Origin: Utricularia gibba
Lineage: Eukaryota; Streptophyta; Magnoliopsida; Lamiales; Lentibulariaceae
Direction of reading: 5' to 3'
DNA: 35,415 bases
NCBI GenBank assembly: GCA_002189035.1
Contig: NEEC01000173.1
Coordinates: forward strand, 1-35,415
The notes under the pieces were generated by a model, which saw only the letters and a program-made list of their open reading frames with translations, was not told the origin of the DNA and searched no databases. The translations under genes were made by a program, and so were the position numbers. Shown here one piece after another: positions 21,157-31,730 of this stretch; position 1 is the first letter of the stretch, and every line of letters starts with the position of its first letter.

Positions 21157-21548
21157 TGATAGCAGTTTATATCGATGTGTGAGGGTTGTAGAACAGATAT
21201 TTTTTGTAATGTTATGCAAGAGTACACATATTTATAGTTCTTTAGCAACGGTCGCCTACTTCTAGGGATTAGCCGTTGCTCACTACGACTTCCAACAATA
21301 TTGACTTCAGCACGTTGGGCCATATCATCATGTTGGGCCATTTTCTTGAAGTGGATGAGTAGCAAGATCTTTGTTGGTGGCCCATCTTCTGATCTTGCTG
21401 TCCAGTATAATCAGTCCGAGTTGCTGACAGACCTTCTTCTTCTTCCTCCCGTTATCTCTCAACACATTCGTATTTTCCTGTTCTGGGTCCTCCACATTTC
21501 TCACAGTTTGCTGCTGGTTTATCTCATATTCGTCCTCACTCGACATCA
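21157..21548 (-). repeat. 5' LTR of the copia element
   Basis: 392 bp. On the minus strand it starts TGATGTCGAG and ends GCTATCA. The promoter-like TATAAATA is at 21236-21229. Confidence 0.95.
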
Positions 21549-21553
21549 AAGGT
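21549..21553. repeat. Target-site duplication of the copia element, right copy
   Basis: AAGGT, matching 16195-16199. Confidence 0.9.
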
Positions 21554-21804
21554 GGACTAGGGAATGAGGGCGGTTTTGGAAATGGTGGTGGCCTCGGTGG
21601 CGGCATTGGCGGGGTGGTCTAGGAGGCCCTGCCGGCGGTGGTCTTGGAGGTGCAGGTCCCGGCTTTGGAGGAGGCGCAGGTCCCGGCTTTGGAGGAGGAG
21701 CCGGCGGTGGCCTTGGAGGAGGTGCAGGTGGTGGCTTTGGAGGAGGATTCGGCGGCGGCGGCGGCGGCGGCGGTTTAGGAGGAGGATTCGGGGGTGGACA
21801 CTGA
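21554..21804 (+). pseudogene. Lys-Pro/Gly-rich repeat protein, 3' part
   Basis: This continues the frame of 15549-16199 once the element and one AAGGT copy are removed: Gly-rich repeats (GLGNEGGFGNGGGLGG, then GAGPGFGGG and GGGFGGGFGG units) ending GFGGGH and TGA at 21802-21804. One base is missing in the G-run 21611-21614; without it the frame stops at TAG about 10 bp later. The segment has no promoter or start of its own and is probably silent. Confidence 0.85.
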
Positions 21805-22499
21805 CCCCCGGTGGGTGCATAAAATTTAAAAGTGTTTTGTTCTAATCCATCTGGTCATTGTTTCTGCATGCCGTTGGATGTCGACATTATTGCTATAATC
21901 AGATTGTTGTGTTCTTGACGCTTAATAAATGAAGCAAATATATCTTTTTTATTGGATTTAATTAGCCCCCTTCTTTTTTAGGCAACAACTGCACCCAAAT
22001 TAGGGCACGTGCCCCTTTATTTAGATCCATTTCTTTTTTAATACAACCCTTTTTTTTTCAAAATATTTTCTGGGTTTGCATGAAAAGAGAAAAAATATAT
22101 TACTAAACTTTAAACAGTATCAATTAGATTGAATCCATTGAATTGAGTTTTAAAATATTATAAAAATAAAGAACTCTGAGTTTCGAGGGGGCGGAAGTGC
22201 GGTGTCCAATGTTAACTTTCCATTAAATTCTTGTTTTTGTATATTCAATAATCACCATTTTACGTTTTATTTTTTATGAAAAATACCTCATATAAAATTA
22301 GAAATTATTTTTCTATATAAAATATTTTTATATTAACCTTCCACTCATAATACCTTTGGCCCGGCCCTTCAATTATTAAATTTAATATCTGTAATTCTTA
22401 ATTTTTTTATAAAAAATATTGAATGGGGTTCAATATTAAGTTAAAAGTCATTTTATTTGTGGATTTATTTATGCTACAGTACACAAACTGGGGTTGCAA
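21805..22499. other. AT-rich 3' flank, no gene
   Basis: This holds the 3' untranslated region of the split gene and of the convergent LEA gene. Nothing coding is recognised. An open frame at 22423-22899 (+) is a shadow of the LEA gene. Confidence 0.5.
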
Positions 22500-23366
22500 T
22501 CAAGACCCTGGCGCCCTGCCCTCGTTGATCATGGCGGCGGCTGCGATGGACGCTGCCACGCCGCCGGGGTGGACTCCCATTTTCCGATCGCCCATCTTCT
22601 CCGCCTCTGCTACCTCTTCCGCGTCGGCCATCGTCACCACCTTGTCCGCCGGCATAATACCCGCCGCCCCCTGTTACGCACAAATGACATGTTACCACGA
22701 ACTCAAAACATTAATCGCAGTTCTGGATGACTGTTTTGTAGTGTGGAAGATATATATTACTGTCAACACGCCGCTGAGCTTCACTTTTTCTTCATTCCTC
22801 AACACCTCATCGTTGAACGCAGCGGCAGACATGGCCGATGCCGATAACCCGCCGGGAGACACGGCGTCGGATCCGGTTGCCATGCTTTCCGCAGCATGAA
22901 TTGCAGCGGCGTCACCATGGTCCACCGCCCTGTCTCCGGCGGTGATCGCCAGTGATTCCAGTGCTTCGCCGATCGTTATAGCAGCCTGAGGCGCTTCCCC
23001 TGAATCCGCAGGTTCAGCATACTGCTCCACAACCTGCCCGCCAACGGATTTCATGATTATTTTGGTCCCGGGGATATCGATCTCGGTGACGGCAACACCT
23101 TCAGAACCTGCAATATCGGTGACCTCGTGGTGGCTAACGGCGCCAACGTTTTCATTAAGATTTGCCGCAGACTGCATCACGGCGGCTGTTCCGCCTTTCT
23201 CAGTTTTCCCCAAAACTTTGGCCTCAGCTGCCTGCATCATTGCGGCATCTTTAGGGGCAATCGGCTTCTCCGCAAGCTCCCCAGACACATCGAAAACGTC
23301 ACCATATTTGATGGGTTCCTGTTGCTTGGTCCCTTCCGGCGAACTCGTCGGCTGTTCTTGGCTCAT
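22500..23366 (-). CDS. Seed maturation (SMP) / LEA D-34 family protein, 2 exons
   Basis: This is a late-embryogenesis-abundant protein of the SMP type, a hydrophilic protein that accumulates in drying seeds. The start is MSQEQPTSS at 23366; an in-frame ATG 24 bp upstream (23390) is less like the family. Exons are 23366-22761 and 22670-22500, joined in phase, giving 258 residues. Three SMP repeats are visible: QEPIKYGDVFDVSGELA to about residue 75, AAITIGEALESLA in the middle, and KLSGVLTGAAGIMPADK onward, each ending in a GG-(V/L)-A-A/S-A motif such as HPGGVAASIAAAAMIN. The protein is Ala/Glu-rich with no signal peptide, so it is probably cytosolic or nuclear. ABRE motifs upstream support ABA-driven expression. 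The frame is intact. Confidence 0.94.
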
Positions 23367-23424
23367 GACGTCTCTCAGTTGAAGTATCAAGAGTTCGACA
23401 ACTCGTTTTTCTGCAACCCTTCGC

Positions 23425-23532
23425 TTTATAAACGAATGCTCTGTTGACTGCTAAAGATTTTTCAAGAACGTCGAAGGAATACGTGGCTAGCGGCAGAGCT
23501 CGACACCTTAACACTTCAATTTACACGTGGCG
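23425..23532 (-). promoter_or_regulatory. LEA promoter: TATA box and two ABRE motifs
   Basis: On the minus strand a TATAAA lies at 23430-23425, about 60 bp before the start codon. Upstream are two ABA-response elements: GCCACGT (plus-strand ACGTGGC at 23481-23487) and CGCCACGTGT (plus-strand ACACGTGGCG, about 23523-23532). Paired ABREs close to the TATA box are typical of ABA-induced seed genes. Confidence 0.75.
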
Positions 23533-23739
23533 GCACGACACATACAAATAGTCGTGCAGGCAAATTCCGGTCGACTGCGTGTACCTAATCCGACAACGGA
23601 TTGTTTTGGTCTTGAACGGGAGAACAATGATTGGATTCTACTTAAGAATTCAACTTGTAGAACATAAGACTCGAATGAAACCAATCATATTACAATCTGT
23701 ACACTAAATAAGAAGATTAGTGTTTCCAGTCACGCCATG

Positions 23740-24253
23740 TCAGAAAATTGCCGCAGGTATTCCGATGAAGAAGATGCCGAGCGCAGTGTAAGTGTTCAGC
23801 TTGATACCAGAAGCATCTGATAGCATCCCGAAAGCCGGTGGTCTTATTCCACTTCCACCTGCGTTGTGTTGACACATTTTCAAGATTAGCTTTTTCTTTT
23901 TGGGTTCCACAGTAGAACTAAGACGACTTGAAAGGAAGAGCCTTACGCGGGCAGTCACTGAAACTTGGAACATCAACACCGCAGGCACTGGCCAAAGCCT
24001 GAACCTCTTGGCTCATGGCAAAGTTGGATCCTCCATAGCTTTGTACCTGGCAGAGGCACTGTGGCTCTAAAGTGATTACCGAGACGAGCTCGGTGCAGCA
24101 GGAATCGCTCACCATGGACGAGTTGTAGCTCAGGCACGATGACATGCTACTGATGATGCTTCTGCAGCCGTTGGCCTGAGATGCAACACCAGTCCACATG
24201 TTGGGAATGAGGATCACGGCAATGGCCGCCAGTGTGAAGTGTTGATGCAACAT
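23740..24253 (-). CDS. GPI-anchored non-specific lipid transfer protein (LTPG), 2 exons
   Basis: Exons are 24253-23947 and 23858-23740, giving 141 residues with an 88-bp intron. The protein has a signal peptide (about residues 1-25). The eight-cysteine lipid-transfer fold follows, in the order C, C, CC, CXC, C, C (GCRSIISSMSSCL, SCCTELVSVI, CLCQV, SACGV, DCPR). A short linker leads to a hydrophobic C-terminus after SDASGIKL, which looks like a GPI-anchor signal. Such proteins bind lipids at the outer plasma membrane and wall and help export cuticle lipids. It is arranged head-to-head with the next gene. The frame is intact. Confidence 0.88.
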
Positions 24254-24537
24254 TTTTCAGGTGGTTTGTGTTGAAGGAAAGTGAAAGGAGACATTTTTAT
24301 GGGCGTTACTTTGTGGGGTTTAAGTAATGAAAAATCCCGAGGAGGTTCAACAACTTCGTCCTAACTTTCTGGCTTGGGCTTTTCTTTCCACAAGTTAGGT
24401 TAAGTAGTTCATCCAGAATAACCCAATTCTGCTAATCAACTCAATCTGCTCTTGTCAACTCTTAGATTTCCCATCTATAAAACCCCGTTTCATTTTCATT
24501 TCCCTGTTAAGAAACCTTGTATTTTCCCAACCAGAAA
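24254..24537. promoter_or_regulatory. Shared divergent promoter between two LTPG genes
   Basis: Only 284 bp separate the two start codons. A TATAAAA at 24476-24482 serves the plus-strand gene. A weaker minus-strand ATAAAAA near 24300-24294 could serve the other. The arrangement allows co-regulation. Confidence 0.65.
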
Positions 24538-25448
24538 ATGGCCTCAAAGTTACTCTTCCTAGCTATAGCAGTTTCATCCCTTCTCCTCCTCTTCGCCCCA
24601 ACAGAGTCCAGTCCCAGATCCTACCCATATTCCCCTGCAGCACTTCGATGATCACAGCATTCGCTCCTTGTATGAATTTTGTCACCAGCAACACAACGAA
24701 CGGGACATCCGTTAGACCAAGCCAAAGCTGTTGCAATTCTCTCAAGTCACTGATGAGCAATGGCACAGAATGCATTTGCCAGATCCTCAGCAACAACATT
24801 CTCTCCCAGGTGGTACCCATTAACCAGAATCTCGCCATTTCCCTCCCTCAGGCTTGCAACACCTCTGGAGTTCCACTTCAATGCAAAGGTGAGATTTATA
24901 AATATATCTTTTTTGTTTATCTTTGCCTTTTCATCTCTTCAATCAATCACCTTAGTATCACAATGTGTCAGCGGCAACTCCACCAGCCGTAGCCCCTGCT
25001 CCAAACCGGGTTGAAGGTAAACATATATCTACCGCTTACAATCACAATTCCTTAACTCGCCTCATTCTTCAATTACAAAAAATCACAGGACCTACGCCAA
25101 ATGGATCGCCTTTATCTCCCACAGCTTCTCCTCCTCCCCCCCTGTTTCTAGGTAACAGTTAGACCCTTTACAACTCCAATCGAAGGATTTGAGGCATACA
25201 CTAACCTGATTCCTCAAATGCCACTAGGATCACCGCCACCACAGCAAGTGCCCGAAGCTACTACTCCCCCACCGCCTCCACCTGGAACCATCATTGGCCT
25301 ATCACCCCCAGGAAACTCCGGCAGCCGAACTGGATTGTTCAACTCCGCCGCCGCCGCCGCTCCCTCCCCTACCCGCACAATTTGGTCAGTAGGTCTCGTT
25401 ACAGCTCTGCTCCTGGTTGGAACCACAGCTTTCACAAACTGCTACTAA
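24538..25448 (+). CDS. GPI-anchored lipid transfer protein (LTPG), 4 exons, one frame break
   Basis: Exons are 24538-24888, 24972-25016, 25089-25151 and 25228-25448. The start encodes MASKLLFLAIAVSSLLLL, a signal peptide. The eight-cysteine domain follows: PCSTSMITAFAPCMNFV, QSCCNSLKSL, CICQIL, QACNTSG and QCK. Then come a Pro-rich linker and a C-terminus (SAAAAAPSPTRTIW plus a hydrophobic tail) that fits a GPI signal. One base is missing in exon 1 between the signal peptide and the first Cys, most simply in the CC at 24608-24609. With that base the sum is 681 nt (226 residues) and all joins are in phase. As written the frame stops at about 24651. The two short Pro-coding exons are typical of this gene group. 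Confidence 0.85.
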
Positions 25449-25849
25449 GCATTACCTGGATTTCCTTGTCGTCTTGCTTTTTTTATTATTATTCCGATTT
25501 AAAATTTTCCTTTTTTGTTTTAAATTTATTTCGCATTTTTATTACCTATAATTCAAGTTAATTTTCCCTTTTTACCCTCCCGTAAAGCATCTCATCCCAG
25601 CTTTAATATTAACAAGAAAAAAAAAGGAATATTATTTATTCACGTGGGAAATTGCTAAAATGAAAAATTTTGAATTTAATATATATATATTTTTTTATAA
25701 AATATTATATATCCATCACCAACCGGAGACCAAAAGCCCATAGTTGAAAATCGACAAAATTGGCTGGACTTCCAAGTACCAGCTCTACTTGAAGAGCATC
25801 TTGCGGAAGAACTTTCATTTCCCTTGAAATGCAGAAGCTACAGACATTC
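25449..25849. other. AT-rich spacer between convergent genes
   Basis: This holds the 3' regions of the LTPG gene (+) and the helicase gene (-). No coding sequence is seen. Confidence 0.5.
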
Positions 25850-28800
25850 TTACTCCCATGGTGCATCAGATTTGTTGATATCCTCATGCTTGTTCCCATG
25901 GAAGCCTTGTGGTGATGAATCATCATCATGCGGTGTGGTTTCACTCTCTTCTTCTACACACACAGAGTTGTCATTTGCAGACCTGCAACTCTGTTCATCA
26001 TCTCCAACCCAAGGATCATTATTACGTTGTGTACCCAATGAATCAGAATTGTCATACGGCTGCTGATCAGTGTTTGGTGGCTGTTCTTCAGCACCCTCTT
26101 GAGGTTGGGGAGAATTCCGATCATTGGCGTTATCATCCCAGTTTGAGGGGTGATTGACATGTTCATTAGAAGCCCATTGGCGTTGGGAGGAATACCACTC
26201 ACTCGGATTGTCATCCCAATTTGATGTCTGATTACCCTGTTCTTCAGCACTCCATTGACCTTTGGGAGTATCCCAACCATTTCCATTATCATTCCAGTTT
26301 CCATTGCATGCTCCAGAATCATTATTCCCCTCTTCATAGCCTGAGAAATCTGGACTGCTAGATGGCTTCTCTGGAAGGAAGCAGCCTTTGTATGAGCCGT
26401 TGTCCACACAATACCATAGGAGGTTGTTCCAGTTTGGATCCTATATAAGTAATACATTAGAGAACTGATTGTTGCTCCATATGAAAAAGGCAAAAAAAAA
26501 AAAAAAAAGCATGTTAAACGTGTAACAGATTACGTGTACCTTGCAGAGAATGTGTGGATTCCCTATGATAACAAGCAAAGACTTGGCTCGTGTGATGGCA
26601 ACATTGAACCTCCTTGGATTACTCAGAAATCCTAGATAATGACGCTTATCAAATTCATTATGCTTGATCGTTGAGCGGACTGTGGATATGATGATGACTT
26701 CTTTCTCTTGTCCCTGGAACTGTTCAACACTTCCCACTTTGATGCCAGACATCCCAAGATTCTCTAGAGTGCACCGTATTTTGGATACCTGTTGCCTGTA
26801 GGTGTAATGACCCCAATATCCTCCTCTTTCAGCCCTTTATCATCAATCAGCAATCTGATCATCTCAACTACTTTGCTTGCCTCAATTCTGTTGAACCACG
26901 AGGGATTGGTTCCTTCCCTCTCGTCACACCCTTGGATACCAATGAAAAGCAAAGGGAAATCCTTGTTGGGAAGAATGCCATCCCAAAAGGCTGATGAGAA
27001 TCTTTCATCCTCCTTAGAAGGGATTAGTTTCCCATCATAAAACAAGTCAGAAGGAAGGCGAAGAATTGCTTCATGTGTTCGATAATTTCTAACCAACCTG
27101 GTCATGAAATTCTGGTCTCCATCAGCATATGTCTTGAAGAGTAGCAGCCTTTCCAAATATGAGGTTCCCAGTCCACTGCTTTCAGCACATTGAGAAAATA
27201 CAACTGGACCTAACTGCATAGGATCTCCAGCAAGAACCACAACAGTCTGATCTGTATATAGGTGGGACAGAGGAACCATTGTTTCTGGCTCTGAAGCTTG
27301 CCCAGCCTCATCCAAGAAAATATGAGAAAAGTGTCCACGACTCAGTTCTTGAGCATAAAGATGAGAAGCACTTGCGTAGGTTGTTATGATGATCCTAAAC
27401 TTTTCCAAAACAAAACGTGGAAGACACTTGAAAAGTGAGTCTTCTTCATAGCAGAAATCCATGAGTTTGGGATTCATGTCCTCTAAAGGACGTGTGTACG
27501 CATTAAGTCTAAATATCTCATCATTCTTAAATCCTGGTGACTTCTCACGGATTAGCCTCTCCAAGAGATTATCGGCTGCAGGGTTGGAAGGTGCGCAGAC
27601 TAGAATAGCTTTTCTTCTATTTCTATTATAAACTTGAAAGATTAATTCAACCAGAGTCATCGTCTTGCCAGTACCAGGGGACCGTAAATCACATATGGGA
27701 ACCCTCCCTTGCTAGAAAGGATCATTTGAATGGCAGTCGTTTGTTCCTTGTTCAGGGAACAAGATAATGGAACAAACGTTGGGGTTGTTTCACATTAGTC
27801 CTGCTTGGAGTAGATGGGAAAAGAAACCTCTTACTCAAACTTGAAGCAGCCTCGAGAGCCTGATACAGCCTTCGCATAGCAGTTCGATTGTATGAGAACT
27901 GGACATCATACTGATTTCCATCTCTGTGGTGGATATGAAACTTCGGGTCAAACTTCAAATATATTTCTTCAGCCTCAACTTTGTGAATGTAACCCTGCAC
28001 ATAAAGAAACAAGGAACAATAAAGATCAAAAGCATGTGACAATCTCAATAACTCGCATGAATAAATATTCACGGAACAAAGCATAATTCACACATAACAT
28101 GCATTGGACAGAAGACATGGATGCAAATATATGTAGAAGCTCACAGAGTACTGAGGCCATAAAACACAAATGGGAACAATTTAGTAAAACCAGAGAAGGT
28201 GAATTGTATTTTGACATTCTGTTCATGTAACATGAGAATACATTTCCCAAAAACACTCGAATGAAGAAAAGTAGTAGGATAACCTGAAAAGAATCGTTCC
28301 CAGAAGCACCTTTAGCGAGAATGAAGTCCCCAATAACAAGTGACGGTCGTTTCTCAGCCAAACCAGGAACCTCAAGAGACAGGAACTGGTTCCTTTTACT
28401 TTTCAATGTGACTGAAACCATGTCATAGGCATGCATATCTTCCTGAACACCCATCAAAGAAGAAAGCATTAATAAAGAGATGAAGATGGCAATAATTAGT
28501 GTAAGAGGGATACAAAACATGGTATCTATGCTGCATCAAAGAGGTGCATACCTCCAACTTTATCTCTTCTATAGCTAGTAAAGCTTTAAAGAAAGACTCA
28601 TAGTTTCTAGGTGCTAAACCCTCAATCACCACATCAGGAAGCTGACCGTCTTTTTAACAGACCTGATACAATCTGGAATAGGATATTCAGGTAGTCGGTA
28701 CCTAGGCCCACGAGTCGAAGCCTTTGGAGGACGACGACCCACAAAATATGCATTATCTGCAGGCTTGGCGTTCCAAGTATATTGTTTATTTCTCACCAAT

Positions 28801-29346
28801 CGTTGATATGGTTTTTTTGAGGTCAAAGACTTGGATATGCTATCTTCTGCTAACACAAAAACTATCCTTTCTATAGTTTCGCTTCCAACAGTAAAGTGCA
28901 CAGCTGCTGAATGCATCCCTATTTCTTTCGGTTTGCACGACAACCAGATGGTCAAACACTGATCACATTTCAGAACTCTATCTTCCAAGGAAAATGTCTC
29001 CATAAAATCCTCGATATACTGCATATCAGAATTGGCGTTTGGGGCTCCATTAGAGAAATCGTAAACGAGTTCTCAGGTTTGGCATCATAATACTTACTGA
29101 CCAGAGATCCAATGGCTCACTGGATATGTTTTTTATTGTAACAGTATCAAACTTAGTTTCACCAACAAGTCCTGATTGAGGCTTTCCATCCCTTAATGCA
29201 AAAGGCACAGATATCTCTACAAAATCACTCTCCTCACAAGGGTTATAGTTGCAAACAGATTTGCAGCTGTCAAGATCAATAAACCCAATGTCTGCTTTAT
29301 CACCAATAACCGAATACTCATCATCAGATTTATCAGCTGACTCCAT
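25850..29346 (-). CDS. SDE3: SDE3-like RNA helicase (MOV10 family), 4 exons, six frame breaks
   Basis: The family acts in RNA silencing and antiviral defence with Argonaute proteins. Exons are 29346-28552, 28442-28284, 27994-26540 and 26440-25850. The N-terminus ([18 protein letters not shown]) matches Arabidopsis SDE3, followed by LPSLVIGDF-type and [18 protein letters not shown] segments. Helicase motifs are the Walker A loop (near 27665-27685), [29 protein letters not shown] (motif II), [34 protein letters not shown] and [13 protein letters not shown]. The C-terminal tail is acidic and Trp-rich. Six one-base contractions break the frame, near 29089, 29041, 28650, 27781, 27677 and 26800. 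Allowing for them every exon is a multiple of three, giving about 1001 residues. Identity as SDE3-like is strong; whether the gene is broken or mis-assembled is open. Confidence 0.92.
26063..26296 (-). repeat. Three 78-bp tandem repeats encoding a Trp-rich tail
   Basis: Within exon 4 of the helicase, about residues 854-931, three 26-residue units begin [16 protein letters not shown] and WDDNANDR. The units keep the same length but have diverged in sequence. Trp/Gly pairs in the SDE3 tail act as an Argonaute hook in Arabidopsis; here the first unit has NGWD, and W recurs about every 7-8 residues in units 1 and 2. Confidence 0.85.
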
Positions 29347-31730
29347 AAGGTTATCCTGAAGCTACAAACAGTCATACAAAATCAGTAACATCCAGCAATG
29401 ATTGTTATACATCAGAAACATATGAAAAAGCTCTGATAGAAATCTGATAAATGATCCATATAAAGCAGAGTAAAATTGTCCAGTTAATGGTTAAAAAGCA
29501 CCCAGTTTCATTCTAAAGAGAGATCATCTAACAATGGGGTGATTCTTATGCGCTTCTTCAACCAAAAATTTCAACAATAAAAACAATAGCATGCACCAAA
29601 TACGCAATCGGAAAACGATGTCCCATGAACGGCAATGTAGCGAAACCCACATAAGGCTTCCATCACTCCACGCATTGGAGACGATGAAATAGTTACGAGA
29701 AGGGCTTTCAAAATGAAAACAATTACCAGTCAGCGAACAGAGGAAAAGAAAAATGCGACGTACCCACTCGAGCACAAGAAAGAAGAAGGTTAAACAGAAA
29801 GCGGACCCGGAGCAGCGCCAAGATTCTTGCACGAACCCCTAGGTCCTGGAGAGATTCCGCAGTCAGCTTTGCCGGCAAAAATGAGAATCAGTGAAATGAA
29901 AAAGGGACCATTTCGAAAAATTGAATGAGTGAAATGAAACCAGCCCCATGACGCTTCAGCTTTGGTTCAACCCCCAAAGGTGACCGATGATGATGCTCTT
30001 ACATCTTTCGATAGTAAACAGTACACTTCCCCACGTTTTCCTTTTCCGTTACCAATTAATTACGAGCTAAAACCCAGATCATCTCATCTTAAAATCTCAT
30101 CCATTATCGCATAACACCAGCGCCGCCTTCTTCTTCGTCACTATGCTTGGACTTGATCACCGGAATCATGCACTGCAGACTTCCCTCGTTTAGGTCTCCA
30201 TCAGCCAGATTCAGGGGAGGGGCTGTGCTGTGGACACGGATCGCATCTAGTTTCCCTTATTTGGGCCTAAGAAACTTGACAATACGGGCTACCAGCATCC
30301 GGCCCAGATAGATCCACAAGAGCCCGCATCAGAGGTATCCAGTCCTGGCTGGAAATTTTATGATGTACTTCCCTTTTGGGCCCAGACCAGATCCAAGCCC
30401 ATTTTAAAAAGTTCAATCAAACACTCGGTTCATAGTTACAATTTCAAAATAGGCGGCCTGGCCCAATCCCATTTTTCCTAATACTAAAACATTAAAAAAG
30501 AAAATATTTTATATGGGTAGATTTTACCAAAGTTATTCCAATTTATGGTCAATATTAAACATTTAATTTACAAGTTTCAAAATTATGATATAAAACCTTC
30601 AATTTAATTTTTTAAATAGTTTACACCTTAATTTATTGAAATTATATATTTAACTTTTTATGTTATCAAAATTAATTGGTTTTGATCGTTGTTATAACAA
30701 TATATTATATTAGATATAAACATGAAAACAATATAAATATCTTTAATTTGAATCATACAATACACAAATGTGATATAGCCCTACATAGATATCATTCGAT
30801 TCATCAAATTTCAACAATTTGAGGGATTTAAATTTTTTATATTAAAGTAAATTTGAGATATTTTTCTTGCAATTTTATCTATTTTATATTAAAAAGATAT
30901 TTGTAAGATTATTACATTTTCAAATGTTATGTCCAATTTTACAAACCACAAGTAGCAGGCCCAAGGCAGCGGAGGTGTGGACCCCGCAGCCAGCAGACTC
31001 GAAAGCGACGCTTCATTTGTTTCATGACAAAATTTCAACGGACACGACATAATAAAACTCCACCCCCTCATTTATTGTTATTCCCCCCCGTGACCAACCC
31101 CGCAGCGGTCGCCATTTTTTCGCCATGTCGTTTTCTTCTTCTCCCACTCAATAATGCTGATTCTTATGCAAATGCTGCTTCACACAACAATAGGTAGCAC
31201 CGGCGTCTTGATGCCTTTGAGAGTAGGAGAGGAACAGGTGGGAATGACAAGGACAAAACTGAGGCTGATGCAGACGGAAGCAGATGAACAAGAATACAAT
31301 AAGCACGACACTCCATCTCGAAGCGGGCCATGCAGGAATGATGCCAGGGGCAGGCTGAAGAAGACCCACGTTCCCCGTGAACTAGAAATGATATCTTCCT
31401 GGTCGAGATTTGACGGCATTATCATGACATGGTGGTTCATTGGGTTGACACGGAGGGGGGGACTGCATGTAGAATGGTTTTGAGAGGGCTCGTTAGCAAG
31501 TGGATTTGGTGTATTTTCTTCTTTTTTGGGAGGGGGAGGGATAGCACAGTTTCTAAGATGGTGAAAATGATCACGTGGCTCGCTAAGAGATGTTAATGTG
31601 GATAAGCAATTAGTGGGTATCAAGACAGCCATCCAAAGGTACGAGAATCCAACTCCCCTCTTCTTAAATTCTGACTGCATGTTCTGTCTCTCTTTGCTCT
31701 GCTCTGATAGCTTCTGAGGGGAAGGGGAAA
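29347..31730. other. 2.4 kb intergenic region between helicase and protease genes
   Basis: The first 500-700 bp is the leader and promoter of the helicase gene, possibly with a 5' UTR intron. From 30490 to 30950 the DNA is AT-rich. From 30950 to 31700 it is GC-richer with overlapping open frames on both strands (31154-31483 +, 31180-31749 -), but no known domain or peptide motif was recognised. The last part is the protease promoter. Confidence 0.45.

Larger units (their letters stand above)
16200..21548 (-). mobile_element. Full-length Ty1/copia LTR retrotransposon, 5349 bp
   Basis: The element has two 392-bp LTRs that read as identical by eye, ends TG...CA, and a 5-bp target duplication AAGGT. 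It lies on the minus strand and carries one gag-pol unit in copia order: gag, two zinc knuckles, protease, integrase, reverse transcriptase, RNase H. A purine tract AAGGAGGAA (minus strand, 16600-16592) sits next to the 3' LTR. The candidate primer site starts TGGTGAACCCGACGTG, directly after the 5' LTR (21156 downward). Identical LTRs imply very recent insertion. The insertion splits a Gly-rich protein gene. The copia lineage was not assigned. Confidence 0.97.

Noticed and set aside
21557-21845. Arg-rich and Pro/His-rich frames over the Gly-rich segment
   Set aside because: They are shadows of GGN repeats read in other frames or on the other strand.
22423-22899. 158-codon plus-strand open frame
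   Set aside because: It lies opposite the SMP/LEA exons and intron. The minus strand has clear family motifs and matching splice joins.
29524-29832. 102-codon minus-strand frame upstream of the helicase
   Set aside because: It is not similar to the SDE3 N-terminus, which starts at 29346. Probably 5' UTR or promoter.
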